From Pseudomonas serbica (lineage in GTDB: Bacteria > Pseudomonadota > Gammaproteobacteria > Pseudomonadales > Pseudomonadaceae): a stretch of 64,000 nt of DNA. Under the pieces are notes generated by a model. The model saw only the letters and a list, made by a program, of their open reading frames with translations, was not told the origin of the DNA and did no database searches. Positions 34,746-44,183 of this stretch are shown piece by piece. Made by a program: the position numbers and the translations under genes. The stretch spans positions 47,459 to 111,458 of the forward strand of contig NZ_JAQIYM010000019.1 in NCBI RefSeq assembly GCF_028823535.1. Reading direction: 5' to 3'. Every line of letters starts with the position of its first letter. The stretch's first letter is position 1.

Positions 34746-36488
34746 TCAGAGGGTTGCTGCGTAGACCTGCCGACCAGCGAACCAGGTCTGCAGCACTTGG
34801 GTGTCGTGCAGGGCTTTTTCGTCGACGCTGAACACATCGCGGTCGACCACGATGAAGTCGGCCTGTTTACCAGCGCTCAGCGAACCGATCTGTTTGTCCA
34901 GGCCGATGGTGCGGGCGGCATTGAGGGTGTAGGCGTAGAACATGGTTTCGCGGTCGATCCGCTCTTTGGCGTTGAGCACGCCCAATGGACCGACCCGGGT
35001 CATGGCCTGGGCCATGGCGTTGAAGGGGTTGGGCGAGGACACCGGCCAGTCGCTGGCCCCGGAAATGGTCGCGCCCTGTTTGAGCAGCGAGTGCGCCGGG
35101 TACTGGTAACGGAACGCGAGGGCACTGACGTAAGGCTTGATCATGTCCGTGGTGTAGTCGTCGGCGCTGGCCCAGAGCAGTTGCATCGAGGCGATGACGT
35201 CGAGGGGCTTGAAGCGGGCGAACTCTTTCGGGTTGACGATCTGCAAGTGCGTGATGGAGTGGGTCACGCCGCTCTGCCGGTCCTTGCGCGCCTGGGCGAT
35301 ACCGTTCAGCGATTCACGCACCGCGCGGTCGCCGATGGCGTGGATGTGCACCCGCCAGCCCCGTTGATCGATGGCGCTGACGAGCTCACCAAAGTGCTTC
35401 GGATCGATCAGCAATTCCCCCGGTTTGTGCGAGTTGGTGTAGGGGTCGATCATCGCTGCGCTCTGCGCCGGGTACTCGATCACGCCATCGGCGAAAATCT
35501 TGATGCCAGGCAACGTCAGGTTGGCAATGCCCTGGAATTGCTGGCGGACCTTGTCCAGGGTGTCGAGGTCGGCGGGAACGCTTTTGCCGTTGGCCACCAG
35601 CAGCGCCGCGATGTGGGCGGTCATGCCGCCGCTTTCGGACAGGGCCTTGTACACCGGCAGCACGCCGACGGTTTTCTCCGTGGGCTTGAGGGCGAAGATC
35701 GGCTCGCCGGGCGCGGCGTTGGCGGCAGGGTCCATCCATGCGGTGATACCGAGGCTGTTGTTGTAACTCACGGCGGTTTGCGCCGCTTTCAACATGTCGG
35801 CGGCACTCGGCGAGGGCATTTTCGACGCCACCCGGTCCCACCCGGCGTCCACCAGGAAGCCGTTGGGGCTGCCATCGGCCAGTGTGCCGATGGTGCCTTT
35901 CTCGGCGTCCGGCAGGGTTTTGAGCAGCGCCGAATCGACGCCGGCGCGCTTGAGCATCACGTTGTTGGCCCAGGCCGTGTGGTGGTCGCTGCCGGTAAAC
36001 ACCACCGGTACGTTGGCCCATTCGCCGCTGTTGAATTTCTTCGCCATGGCTTCGGCCTGGGCCCAGTAAGCCGAGCTCATGCCGGCCACGCTGAGGACAT
36101 CGCCGTGCCTGGCCTTGCCGTCGTCACGCCAGGCGCGCAGGCGTTTTTCCAGTTCGTCGAGTTCGACCACTTCATCTTCCATATTGGCCGAAACCATTTC
36201 CAGGCCACCGAAAATCGCGTGGGAGTGGCTGTCGATCAGGCCGGGCATCAGGGTCTTGCCGCCCAGGTCGATAACCTGGGTTCCTGACTCGATCAACGCC
36301 TTGATCTGTGCGTCGCTACCTACTTGCAGCACTTTGCCGTCCTGTACCGCCAGCGCCTGGACCTTGGGCTGGTTGCGGTCGGCGGTGAAGATCTTGCCGT
36401 TGAACAGCACCAGGTCGGTCGCTGCCATGGCTTCCAGGGAGGCAAAACTGACTGCCACCATCAACAGATTCGGGATGAATCTTTTCAT
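34746..36488 (-). CDS. Exported amidohydrolase (YtcJ-like, amidohydrolase family 3)
   Basis: The 580-residue protein starts at ATG 36488 with a signal peptide (MKRFIPNLLMVAVSFASLEAMA). It is a long-chain metal-dependent hydrolase with HSH in LIDSHSHAIFGG, the carbamylated-Lys-region EFARFKPLDVIASMQ, His ligands in VHIHAIGDRAV and THSITHLQIV, and Asp in ISGASDWPVSS. Family 3 enzymes act on N-acyl or cyclic amides; the YtcJ branch is mostly unassigned. Export suggests a periplasmic substrate. It may be co-transcribed with torF. The divergent LysR gene (104 bases away) is its probable regulator. Confidence 0.87.
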   Translation of the reverse strand: MKRFIPNLLMVAVSFASLEAMAATDLVLFNGKIFTADRNQPKVQALAVQDGKVLQVGSDAQIKALIESGTQVIDLGGKTLMPGLIDSHSHAIFGGLEMVSANMEDEVVELDELEKRLRAWRDDGKARHGDVLSVAGMSSAYWAQAEAMAKKFNSGEWANVPVVFTGSDHHTAWANNVMLKRAGVDSALLKTLPDAEKGTIGTLADGSPNGFLVDAGWDRVASKMPSPSAADMLKAAQTAVSYNNSLGITAWMDPAANAAPGEPIFALKPTEKTVGVLPVYKALSESGGMTAHIAALLVANGKSVPADLDTLDKVRQQFQGIANLTLPGIKIFADGVIEYPAQSAAMIDPYTNSHKPGELLIDPKHFGELVSAIDQRGWRVHIHAIGDRAVRESLNGIAQARKDRQSGVTHSITHLQIVNPKEFARFKPLDVIASMQLLWASADDYTTDMIKPYVSALAFRYQYPAHSLLKQGATISGASDWPVSSPNPFNAMAQAMTRVGPLGVLNAKERIDRETMFYAYTLNAARTIGLDKQIGSLSAGKQADFIVVDRDVFSVDEKALHDTQVLQTWFAGRQVYAATL

Positions 36489-36591
36489 TGAATGTTTCCT
36501 TGTTATTGCGTCTGATGGCCAGATTAGTGGCTTGCCGTGCTCGGCAGAACGCCTCGCTGACGAAAAACGTTTTTGCCTGGATGGAAAAAGA

Positions 36592-37518
36592 ATGGACAAG
36601 CTGGGTGCACTGAAAATGTTCGTGGTCACGGCGCAGCTGGGCAGTTTCAGCCGCGCCGCCGAGCAATTGGGCAAGACCCCGTCGGCCCTGACCAAAGCGG
36701 TCAATCACCTGGAGGCGGAACTCGGTGCGCGCTTGTTCGAGCGCAGTACCCGGCGGATTTCACTCACCGAATCCGGTCGGCTCTACCTGGAAACCGCGCG
36801 CCAGGTGTTGCAGCGACTGGACGAGGCCGGCGAGGAAATCGAGCAGCTGCAGCATGGTTTGCGCGGCAGCCTGAAAATCACCGCGCCGCTGGCCTATGGG
36901 CAGGCCTTTCTCGATCAGGTGTGTGGCGGTTTTCTTGAGCAGTACCCGCAAATCAACCTGCAGGTGGACTTGTGCGACGAGTTCGTCAATTTGCTGGAGA
37001 GCGGCTACGACCTGGCCTTGCGCGAAGGGCATGACGACCTGCCGGGGTTGATCGCACGGGTGGTCGGCAGCAATTGCCTGGCGCTGTGTGCCAGCCCGGC
37101 ATACCTCGAACGCAAGGGGCGGGCGGTCAACCCGCAAACCCTCGACGAGCATGAATGGTTGCTGTATCGCCATCCGTTGCTCAGCCGCGAATTCTGGTGG
37201 GTCGAACGCGACGGCCAACGCCTGAGCCTGCCGCAGCCCCAGGCCCCGCGCCTGCGCAGCGACAACTACGACCTGCTGTTGGCCAATGCCCTGGCCGGGC
37301 GTGGTTTGTTGCACACACCGTTGTGGAGCGCGGCGCCGTACATCGCCGATGGGCGCCTGGTGCGGTTGATGGCCGACTACGACATCGACCCTGACAGCTT
37401 CGGCCCGCACATCCTGGCGGTGTACCCCAGCCATCGGCGCGCCACGGCCAAGGTGCTGGCGTTCATCGATTACATCGCAGGGTTTCTGGGGGACCGTGGC
37501 TTGGGCGATGGTCGTTAA
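36592..37518 (+). CDS. LysR-family regulator
   Basis: The 308-residue LysR protein has an N-terminal helix-turn-helix (MDKLGALKMFVVTAQLGSFSRAAEQLGKTPSALTKAVNHLEAELG) and a type-2 periplasmic-binding-like effector domain. The CrgA/DmlR-type branch is indicated by SGYDLALREG and SPAYLERKG. ATG 36592 is used, with a GGAAAAAGA site before it. It is divergent from the exported amidohydrolase and probably controls it. Confidence 0.87.
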   Translation: MDKLGALKMFVVTAQLGSFSRAAEQLGKTPSALTKAVNHLEAELGARLFERSTRRISLTESGRLYLETARQVLQRLDEAGEEIEQLQHGLRGSLKITAPLAYGQAFLDQVCGGFLEQYPQINLQVDLCDEFVNLLESGYDLALREGHDDLPGLIARVVGSNCLALCASPAYLERKGRAVNPQTLDEHEWLLYRHPLLSREFWWVERDGQRLSLPQPQAPRLRSDNYDLLLANALAGRGLLHTPLWSAAPYIADGRLVRLMADYDIDPDSFGPHILAVYPSHRRATAKVLAFIDYIAGFLGDRGLGDGR

Positions 37519-37610
37519 CGATAACGCGTGTTTTCTGGCTGAACAGCGGCGCTGTGAAGTACATCGCGAGCCAGCTTGCTCCTACAGGCGCTTGTCAGAT
37601 AAATCCAACA

Positions 37611-37628
37611 GGAGTACAAATGTACTCC
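37611..37628 (+). promoter_or_regulatory. LexA2-type operator over the ribosome site and start codon of lexA2
   Basis: GGAGTACA-AA-TGTACTCC is a perfect eight-base inverted repeat. Its core GTAC-N4-GTAC differs in one base from GTACN4GTGC, recalled as the box of the second LexA of pseudomonads. It covers the AGGAG ribosome site and ATG 37620, so the repressor would sit on its own translation-start region. Confidence 0.75.
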
Positions 37629-38237
37629 ATGACGACTCTGACTCCCCGCCGTACCGCCATCCTGACCTTTATTCGCGAGCGCATCGCCGAACACGGTCAG
37701 TCCCCAAGCCTCGCTGAGATCAGCGAAGCGTTCGGTTTCGCCTCCCGCAGCGTGGCGCGCAAGCATGTGCTGGCGCTGACTGAAGCCGGGTTCATCGAGG
37801 TCAACCCGAATCAGGCCCGGGGCATACGCTTGCTCGGCCAGCCGCCGCGTCCCGAGTTGCTGGACATCCCGGTGCTCGGTCGGGTGGCGGCCGGTGCGCC
37901 CATTGGTGCCGATGCCGAGGTCCATAGCCGCTTGCTGTTCGATCCGTCGATGTTCTCGCGGGTGCCGGACTACATGCTGCGCGTGCGCGGCGACTCGATG
38001 ATCGAAGACGGCATTCTCGACGGCGACCTGGTGGGCGTGCACCGCAGCCCCGAGGCCGTTAATGGCCAGATCGTCGTGGCGCGGCTCGACGGCGAAGTCA
38101 CCATCAAGCGCTTCGAGCGGGTTGGCGACCGGGTTCGCCTGTTGCCACGCAACCCGGCCTATCAGCCGATCATCGTGGAAGCCGATCGGGACCTGGCCAT
38201 CGAAGGGGTGTTCTGCGGACTGGTGAGGCAAGGCTGA
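37620..38237 (+). CDS. lexA2: LexA2, second SOS repressor of the imu cassette
   Basis: The 205-residue protein has a LexA winged helix (about 6-70; SLAEISEAFGFASRSVARKHVLAL), autocleavage bond A91-G92 in RVAAGAPIGA, catalytic S126 in RGDSMIEDG and K163 in GEVTIKRF. It represses the downstream mutagenesis genes until RecA filaments trigger self-cleavage. The start may be ATG 37620 (AGGAG seven bases upstream) or the in-frame ATG 37629 three codons later. Its TGA overlaps the ATG of imuA (TGATG). Confidence 0.95.
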   Translation: MYSMTTLTPRRTAILTFIRERIAEHGQSPSLAEISEAFGFASRSVARKHVLALTEAGFIEVNPNQARGIRLLGQPPRPELLDIPVLGRVAAGAPIGADAEVHSRLLFDPSMFSRVPDYMLRVRGDSMIEDGILDGDLVGVHRSPEAVNGQIVVARLDGEVTIKRFERVGDRVRLLPRNPAYQPIIVEADRDLAIEGVFCGLVRQG

Positions 38238-38854
38238 TGGGTGCCGTCGTAGCGCTTGATACGCTGTTCAATGGCGGCCAGGTCTGGAGAGGCCGACCTG
38301 CGCCGCCGGCGGCCAGCCCGCAACCCACCGGGCATGCCGCGCTGGATGCGGCGCTGCCCACGGGCGGCTGGCCGGAAGCGGCCCTGACGGAAATCCTCCT
38401 GGCCGGGCAGGGCGTCGGCGAGTTGCAACTGGTCTGGCCGGCGCTGGCGCGGTTGTCGGCGGCAGGCGAGCGCATCGTCCTGGTGGCGCCGCCCTATGTG
38501 CCATATCCCCAGGCCTGGCAGAACGCCGGGGTCGATCTGCGTCAGTTGTCGATCATCCAGGCCAGTGAGCGCGATGCGCTGTGGGCGGCGGAACAATGCC
38601 TGCGTTCGGGCAGCTGCGGCGCAGTGCTGTGCTGGCCGCACAAGGCCGACGACCGCGCCTTGCGCCGCCTGCAGGTAGCCGCGGAAACCGGCTCGACCCT
38701 GGCGTTCGCCTATCGCTCGCTCAGTGAATCGGTCAACCCGTCGCCCGCGGCCCTGCGCATCGCCATCGATGCCAAGCCTGCCCAATTGCGGGTGCTCAAG
38801 TGCCGTGGCGGTTTGGCTCGTTCGGCACCGATTGCCTTCGCCGTGGGGCATTGA
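38237..38854 (+). CDS. imuA: ImuA, SOS mutagenesis protein
   Basis: The 205-residue RecA/SulA-like protein of the mutasome has the family landmarks TGHAALDAALPTGGWPEAALTEIL at 31-54, IVLVAPPYVPYPQAW, and the strand LRVLKCRGGLARSAP near the end. It lacks an intact Walker A motif, as usual for ImuA, so it is not a working RecA. It connects RecA and ImuB. It is translationally coupled to lexA2, with imuB following seven bases after its stop. Confidence 0.92.
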   Translation: MGAVVALDTLFNGGQVWRGRPAPPAASPQPTGHAALDAALPTGGWPEAALTEILLAGQGVGELQLVWPALARLSAAGERIVLVAPPYVPYPQAWQNAGVDLRQLSIIQASERDALWAAEQCLRSGSCGAVLCWPHKADDRALRRLQVAAETGSTLAFAYRSLSESVNPSPAALRIAIDAKPAQLRVLKCRGGLARSAPIAFAVGH

Positions 38855-38861
38855 GGTTGCC

Positions 38862-40277
38862 ATGCGCTGGGTGTGTATTCTGTTCCCGCAATTGGCGCTG
38901 GATGCGGTACTGCGCCAGCGCGCCAACCCTGAAGAGCCGCTGGCGCTGCTGACCGGCCCGGCCCAGCGTCGGGTGCTGCAGGCGGTCAATGGCCCGGCAC
39001 GGGCGCTGGGCTTGCGTCCCGGCCAGTCCATGAGTGCCGCCCAGGCCTTGAGCAAGGGCTTTGCCACCGCGGAGTACGACGTCGCCGACATCGAACACTG
39101 GCAGCAATTCCTCGCCGCCTGGGCCTATCGGTTCAGCTCCCAGGTCAGCGTGCATTACCCGCGGGCGCTAGTCTTCGAAATCGAGTCCAGCCTGGGCCTG
39201 TTCGGCGCCTGGCCGCAATTTGAGGCGCGCTTGCGCAGCGAACTCGGCGAGCTGGGGTTTCGTCACCGCATCGTTGCCGCGCCCAACCCAGTGGCGGCGC
39301 GGATGCTGGCCAACGCCCACGATGGCCTGGTGGTGCCCGACGAACAAGCCCTGCAGCATCACCTCGGGCAATTGCCGGTCGATCGCATTGGGCTTGCGGC
39401 CAGCGTCGCCACGGCGTTGTCGCGCATGGGCCTGCGCACCTTGAGCCAGGTGCAGGCGTTGCCCCGGCATAGCCTGGCCCGGCGTTTCGAGGCCCAGGTG
39501 CTCAAGCACCTGGATACCTTGCTGGGGACACGCCGTCTGGCCCTGGCGTTCTACCTGCCGCCGGACCGTTTCGATGTGCGCATCGAGCTCAATTTCGATG
39601 TGCATTCCCATCAGGCCTTGCTGTTTCCGCTTCGTCGATTGACCGGTGACCTGTCCGCCTTCCTTTGCGGTCGGGACAGCGGTGTGCAGCGTTTCGACCT
39701 GCACCTGGAACACGCCGGGCTGCCAGACACGCTGATCAAAGTTGGCCTGCTCAGCGCCGAACGCGATCCGGCCATGTTGTTCGAGCTGGCCCGGGGACGG
39801 CTGGAGCAAGTCCAGGTCGAGGCCCCGGTACGCGGTTTTCGTCTGCGTGCCGAAGACTTGCCAACCTTCGTTCCACAGTTTCAGGAGCTGTTCGACGATC
39901 GCCCACAGCAGACCTTGCCCTGGGAGCAACTGCGCGAGCGCCTGCGCGCACGGCTGGGGGATGATGCGGTGCATGGCCTGCGCTTTCAGGCCGATCACCG
40001 GCCCGAGTGCGCGTGGCAGGCCAGTGCCGACCACCAGCCCAGTGCGGCCTTGCCAACCGTGCAGCGACCGGGCTGGTTGCTGACCGAGCCGCTGGCGGTG
40101 CACGTAGGCTCTGCCCGCATCCTCATGGGCCCGGAACGGATCGAGTCCGGTTGGTGGGACGGCGACGACGTGCGCCGCGACTACTACCTGATCGAAATCC
40201 GCGCCGGCCAGCAGGGTTGGGCTTATCGCTCGGTGGGCGAGGATGGACCATTGTGGCTGCAGGGCTGGTTCGCATGA
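38862..40277 (+). CDS. imuB: ImuB, Y-family polymerase-like hub protein
   Basis: The 471-residue Y-family-like protein has the palm/finger order but no catalytic acidic triad, matching ImuB as a non-catalytic hub. Landmarks are MRWVCILFPQLALDAVLRQR, GMSAAQAL-type finger helix (QSMSAAQALSKGF), thumb helix region MGLRTLSQVQALPRHSLARRF, and a C-terminal tail ending LLWLQGWFA. A QTLPW segment in the late part could be the beta-clamp contact. It brings DnaE2 to the clamp. Its stop overlaps the dnaE2 start (ATGA). Confidence 0.92.
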   Translation: MRWVCILFPQLALDAVLRQRANPEEPLALLTGPAQRRVLQAVNGPARALGLRPGQSMSAAQALSKGFATAEYDVADIEHWQQFLAAWAYRFSSQVSVHYPRALVFEIESSLGLFGAWPQFEARLRSELGELGFRHRIVAAPNPVAARMLANAHDGLVVPDEQALQHHLGQLPVDRIGLAASVATALSRMGLRTLSQVQALPRHSLARRFEAQVLKHLDTLLGTRRLALAFYLPPDRFDVRIELNFDVHSHQALLFPLRRLTGDLSAFLCGRDSGVQRFDLHLEHAGLPDTLIKVGLLSAERDPAMLFELARGRLEQVQVEAPVRGFRLRAEDLPTFVPQFQELFDDRPQQTLPWEQLRERLRARLGDDAVHGLRFQADHRPECAWQASADHQPSAALPTVQRPGWLLTEPLAVHVGSARILMGPERIESGWWDGDDVRRDYYLIEIRAGQQGWAYRSVGEDGPLWLQGWFA

Positions 40278-43200
40278 GCATCCAATACGCCGAGCTGCAC
40301 TGCCTGTCGAACTTCAGTTTCCAGCGCGGTGCTTCCAGTGCCCTCGAGCTGTTCCAGCGGGCGAAAAAACAGGGCTATCAGGCCCTGGCGATTACCGACG
40401 AATGCACCCTGGCCGGCATCGTCCGCGCCTGGCAGGCAGCGAAGTCCGTGGAGCTGGCGTTGATCATCGGCAGTGAAATGCGCATCGAAAATGGTCCGAA
40501 ACTGGTATTGCTGGTGGAAAATCTCGAGGGTTACCAGACGCTGTGCCGGCTGATCACCCGAGCCCGACGCCGTACGAAGAAAGGTCAGTATCAAGTGCTG
40601 CGCGAAGACTTCGGCGAACCCTTGCCAGGGCTGTTGGCACTGTGGGTGCCGGACGCGGTCGATGCTGTTGAACAGGGTCACTGGTTGCAGCAAGTCTTCG
40701 CCGACCGCCTGTGGCTGGCGGTCCAGTTGCATCGCGGCCAGGACGATGCCCGGCGACTGAACGATCTCCTGGCGTTGGCCAGGGAACTGCGCATCCCGGC
40801 GGTGGCCAGCGGCGATGTGCACATGCACGCGCGCGGCCGCCGTGCCCTGCAGGACACCATGACCGCGATTCGTCATCACCTGCCGGTGGCCGATGCCGGG
40901 CTGCGCCTGCACCCCAACGGCGAGCGGCACCTGCGCGATCTCGATGCACTGCGCGAGCTCTATCCGCCAGCCTTGCTCGACGAAACCCTGAACATTGCCC
41001 GGCGCTGCACCTTTGACCTTGGCCAGTTGCGTTATCAGTATCCGCGCGAGCTGGTACCGGATGGACACAACGCCGCGTCCTGGCTGAGGGAATTGACCGA
41101 GCGCGGTATTCGCGAGCGCTGGCCCCAGGGGGCGAGCGAGAAAGTGCGCGGGCTGATCGACAAGGAACTGGGGCTGATCGCCGAGCTGGGTTATGAGAGT
41201 TACTTCCTCACCGTCCAGGACATCGTCGCTTTCGCCCGGCGCGAAAAAATTCTCTGCCAGGGCCGCGGTTCGGCGGCCAACTCGGCGGTGTGTTTCGCCT
41301 TGGGCATCACCGAGATCGACCCCGACCGGATGAACATGCTGTTTGAACGCTTTCTTTCCAAGGAGCGTGACGAGCCGCCGGACATCGATGTGGACTTCGA
41401 GCACGAACGCCGCGAAGAAGTCCTGCAGTATGTGTTCCAGCGTTATGGCCGGACCCGCGCGGCGTTGACCGCCGTGGTCAGCACCTACCACGCGGCCGGC
41501 GCCGTGCGCGATGTGGCCAAGGCCTTGGGTCTGCCGCCGGACCAGATCAATGCCCTGGCCGATTGCTGTGGTCACTGGAGTGATGAAACCCCGCCGGTGG
41601 AGCGCTTGCGTGAGGGCGGTTTCGATCCCGAAAGTCCGGTGCTGCGCCGGGTATTGAGTTTGACCCAACAGTTGATCGGTTTCCCCCGGCACCTGTCCCA
41701 GCACCCCGGCGGCTTTGTGATTTCCGAGCACCCCCTGGACAGCCTGGTGCCGGTGGAAAACGCCGCGATGGCCGAGCGCACCATCATCCAGTGGGACAAG
41801 GACGATCTGGACGCGGTCGGCCTGCTCAAGGTCGATATCCTCGCGCTGGGCATGCTCAGCGCGATTCGTCGTTGTCTGGATTTGCTGCGCCGTCATCGCA
41901 ACCTGGACTTGAGCCTGGCGACGATCCCCTCCGAGGACTCGCTGACCTACGACATGATTGGCCGCGCCGACACCATCGGCGTATTCCAGATCGAGTCCAG
42001 GGCACAGATGTCGATGCTGCCCAGGCTCAAACCGCGCAAATTCTATGACCTGGTGATCGAGGTGGCCATCGTCCGTCCCGGGCCGATCCAGGGCGGCATG
42101 GTGCACCCGTATCTGCGCCGGCGAAATAAAGAAGAGCTGGAAAGCTACCCCTCCGAAGAGTTGCGCGAGGTGTTGAAACGCACCTTGGGCGTGCCGCTGT
42201 TCCAGGAACAGGTGATGCAGATCGCCATCGTTGCCGCCAACTACAGCCCCGGCGAAGCCGATCAGTTGCGCCGATCCATGGCCGCCTGGAAACGCCATGG
42301 CGGGCTGGAGCCCCATAAGGATCGCCTGGCCGCCGGGATGAAGAAAAAAGGCTACAGCGCCGAATTCGCCGCGCAGATCTTCGAGCAGATCAAAGGCTTC
42401 GGCAGCTACGGTTTTCCCGAATCCCACGCCGCCAGTTTTGCCTTGCTGACGTACGCCAGTTGCTGGTTGAAATGCCACGAACCGGCGGCCTTCGCTTGCG
42501 CGCTGATCAACAGTTGGCCCATGGGTTTCTACAGCCCGGACCAGATTCTGCAGGACGCACGCCGTCACCATTTGCAGATTCGCCCGGTTGACGTGCGGGC
42601 CAGCGACTGGGATTGCAGCCTGGAACCCATTGCCGGCGCGCAACCGGCGATTCGCATGGGTTTGCGCATGATCAAGGGCTTTCGCGAGGAGGATGCCCGG
42701 CGTATCGAGGCGGCACGTTCGAAAGGCGCGTTTTCCGACATTGCCGACCTCGGCGAACGGGCGCGCCTGGATGCCCGCGCCCAGGAGCAACTGGCCGATG
42801 CCGGCGCATTGCGTGGGCTTGCCGGTGACCGGCATCGGGCGCGCTGGGCAGTGGCGGGGGTGGAAAAACAGCTCGGCCTGTTTGCCGGCTTGCCCCGTCA
42901 GGAGGAAGACATGGTGGCGCTGCCCAAACCCACGGTGGGTGAGGACCTGCAGGCTGATTACAACAGCCTGGGCACTACCCTCGGGCCGCATCCGCTGGCC
43001 TTGTTGCGCGGTGAGCTGAAAGCCCGGCGCTGCCGCAGTTCCAGGGAATTGCTTGATCTCGAGCACGGGCGACCGATCAGCGTCGCCGGGCTGGTAACCG
43101 GTCGGCAACGGCCCAGCACCGCCAGCGGCGTGACCTTCGTCACCCTGGAAGACGAGTTCGGCAACGTCAACGTGGTGGTCTGGCGCAATCTGGCCGAGCG

Positions 43201-43351
43201 TCATCGCAAGGTGCTGGTCGGCTCACAGTTGCTCAAGGTCGATGGGCGCTGGGAGAAGGAGGGAGAAGTCCGACACCTGATTGCCGGACGCTTGAGCGAC
43301 CTGAGCCCACTGCTCGACGGCATCACCGTGCGCAGCCGCGATTTCCACTGA
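40274..43351 (+). CDS. dnaE2: DnaE2, error-prone DNA polymerase III alpha
   Basis: The 1025-residue C-family polymerase has an N-terminal PHP domain (YAELHCLSNFSF), the palm with RGSAANSAVCFALGITEIDP and catalytic aspartates in PDIDVDFEHERREEV, and fingers, then helix-hairpin-helix and OB (VAGLVTGRQRPSTASGVTFVTLEDE) regions. The C-terminal tau-binding part of DnaE1 is missing. A beta-clamp motif QLGLF lies at 866-870. It performs SOS translesion synthesis together with ImuA and ImuB. The length is standard. It is coupled to imuB by four overlapping bases. Confidence 0.96.
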   Translation: MSIQYAELHCLSNFSFQRGASSALELFQRAKKQGYQALAITDECTLAGIVRAWQAAKSVELALIIGSEMRIENGPKLVLLVENLEGYQTLCRLITRARRRTKKGQYQVLREDFGEPLPGLLALWVPDAVDAVEQGHWLQQVFADRLWLAVQLHRGQDDARRLNDLLALARELRIPAVASGDVHMHARGRRALQDTMTAIRHHLPVADAGLRLHPNGERHLRDLDALRELYPPALLDETLNIARRCTFDLGQLRYQYPRELVPDGHNAASWLRELTERGIRERWPQGASEKVRGLIDKELGLIAELGYESYFLTVQDIVAFARREKILCQGRGSAANSAVCFALGITEIDPDRMNMLFERFLSKERDEPPDIDVDFEHERREEVLQYVFQRYGRTRAALTAVVSTYHAAGAVRDVAKALGLPPDQINALADCCGHWSDETPPVERLREGGFDPESPVLRRVLSLTQQLIGFPRHLSQHPGGFVISEHPLDSLVPVENAAMAERTIIQWDKDDLDAVGLLKVDILALGMLSAIRRCLDLLRRHRNLDLSLATIPSEDSLTYDMIGRADTIGVFQIESRAQMSMLPRLKPRKFYDLVIEVAIVRPGPIQGGMVHPYLRRRNKEELESYPSEELREVLKRTLGVPLFQEQVMQIAIVAANYSPGEADQLRRSMAAWKRHGGLEPHKDRLAAGMKKKGYSAEFAAQIFEQIKGFGSYGFPESHAASFALLTYASCWLKCHEPAAFACALINSWPMGFYSPDQILQDARRHHLQIRPVDVRASDWDCSLEPIAGAQPAIRMGLRMIKGFREEDARRIEAARSKGAFSDIADLGERARLDARAQEQLADAGALRGLAGDRHRARWAVAGVEKQLGLFAGLPRQEEDMVALPKPTVGEDLQADYNSLGTTLGPHPLALLRGELKARRCRSSRELLDLEHGRPISVAGLVTGRQRPSTASGVTFVTLEDEFGNVNVVVWRNLAERHRKVLVGSQLLKVDGRWEKEGEVRHLIAGRLSDLSPLLDGITVRSRDFH

Positions 43352-43398
43352 CCTGTGGCGAAGTGTTGCCTCCAATGTTTGTCATTTGAAATGGAAAA

Positions 43399-43493
43399 CC
43401 TGTGGGAGCGAGCCTGCTCGCGATGGCGGTCTGACATTCAACATCGACGGTGTCTGATCGACCGCTTTCGCGAGCAGGCTCGCTCCCACAGGG
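43399..43493. repeat. REP pair (type B)
   Basis: CCTGTGGGAGCGAGCCTGCTCGCGATGG and the inverted CGCGAGCAGGCTCGCTCCCACAGGG are about 45 bases apart, between the convergent dnaE2 and flavin reductase genes. Confidence 0.9.
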
Positions 43494-43508
43494 TTATGTG
43501 TTGGCTGA

Positions 43509-44171
43509 TTACTTGGTGATAGGCCAGAAGCGTTCGCCACCGCCTGGTGCATCGGTCCAGGCCTGCAACGAACGGGTTGGCAGGTCGAAATAATCCCGCG
43601 TGCGCGCATACCCATGCCCGCCCATGCGCCCGATCGCATCAAGGCCGAGCTGATCGATGTACAGGGTTTTCGGATCGATCAATTCATCCCGTACATGGGC
43701 CATCAATACTTCGCCAAAGATGATCTCCCGTGACTGGCCGATGGACAACGCCATCATCCGTCGGCATTCCAGGGCCACCGGCGCCTCGCCGATTCGTGGG
43801 CATTTGACCGTGGTGCCGGGGATGGCGGTGAGGCCAGCGGCGGTCAACTCGTCGAAACCCGGGGCAAAGGGCACGGCACAGACATTCATGGCTTCCACCA
43901 GGGCATCGCTGACGATGTTCACGGTGAATTCCTGGTTGAGCTGGATATTGCGCGTGGTGTCCTTGGGGCTCTGGTCGCCGTAGTTTTCCACGCCCAGCGC
44001 GAGGATCGGCGGATCGGCCGACAGCGCATTGAAGAAACTGAACGGCGCGGCATTGACGCGGCCTTCAGCGTCGACGGTGGTGACCAGGGCAATCGGCCTT
44101 GGCACCACGCTGCCGATCAGGATCTTGTATTTGTCGCGCGCACTCAGCGTGCTGAAATCGAAGCTTTGCAT
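43509..44171 (-). CDS. Flavin reductase-like FMN-binding protein
   Basis: This 220-residue split-barrel FMN protein has LIGSVVPRPIALVTTVDAEGRVNAAPFSFFNALSADPPIL at the N terminus and the motif GSVxPRPIA typical of the DIM6/NTAB group. It could reduce flavin for a monooxygenase or act on its own. It is the last gene of a leftward operon with two amidohydrolases and a polyamine-type transporter. ATG 44171 is chosen (better spacing to GAGA); ATG 44180 would add three residues. Confidence 0.85.
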   Translation of the reverse strand: MQSFDFSTLSARDKYKILIGSVVPRPIALVTTVDAEGRVNAAPFSFFNALSADPPILALGVENYGDQSPKDTTRNIQLNQEFTVNIVSDALVEAMNVCAVPFAPGFDELTAAGLTAIPGTTVKCPRIGEAPVALECRRMMALSIGQSREIIFGEVLMAHVRDELIDPKTLYIDQLGLDAIGRMGGHGYARTRDYFDLPTRSLQAWTDAPGGGERFWPITK

Positions 44172-44183
44172 AGGCAGCATTCT

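Noticed and set aside
40223..43204. 993-codon open frame opposite dnaE2
   Set aside because: Mirror frame of a recognised polymerase gene; no ribosome site and no motifs of its own.
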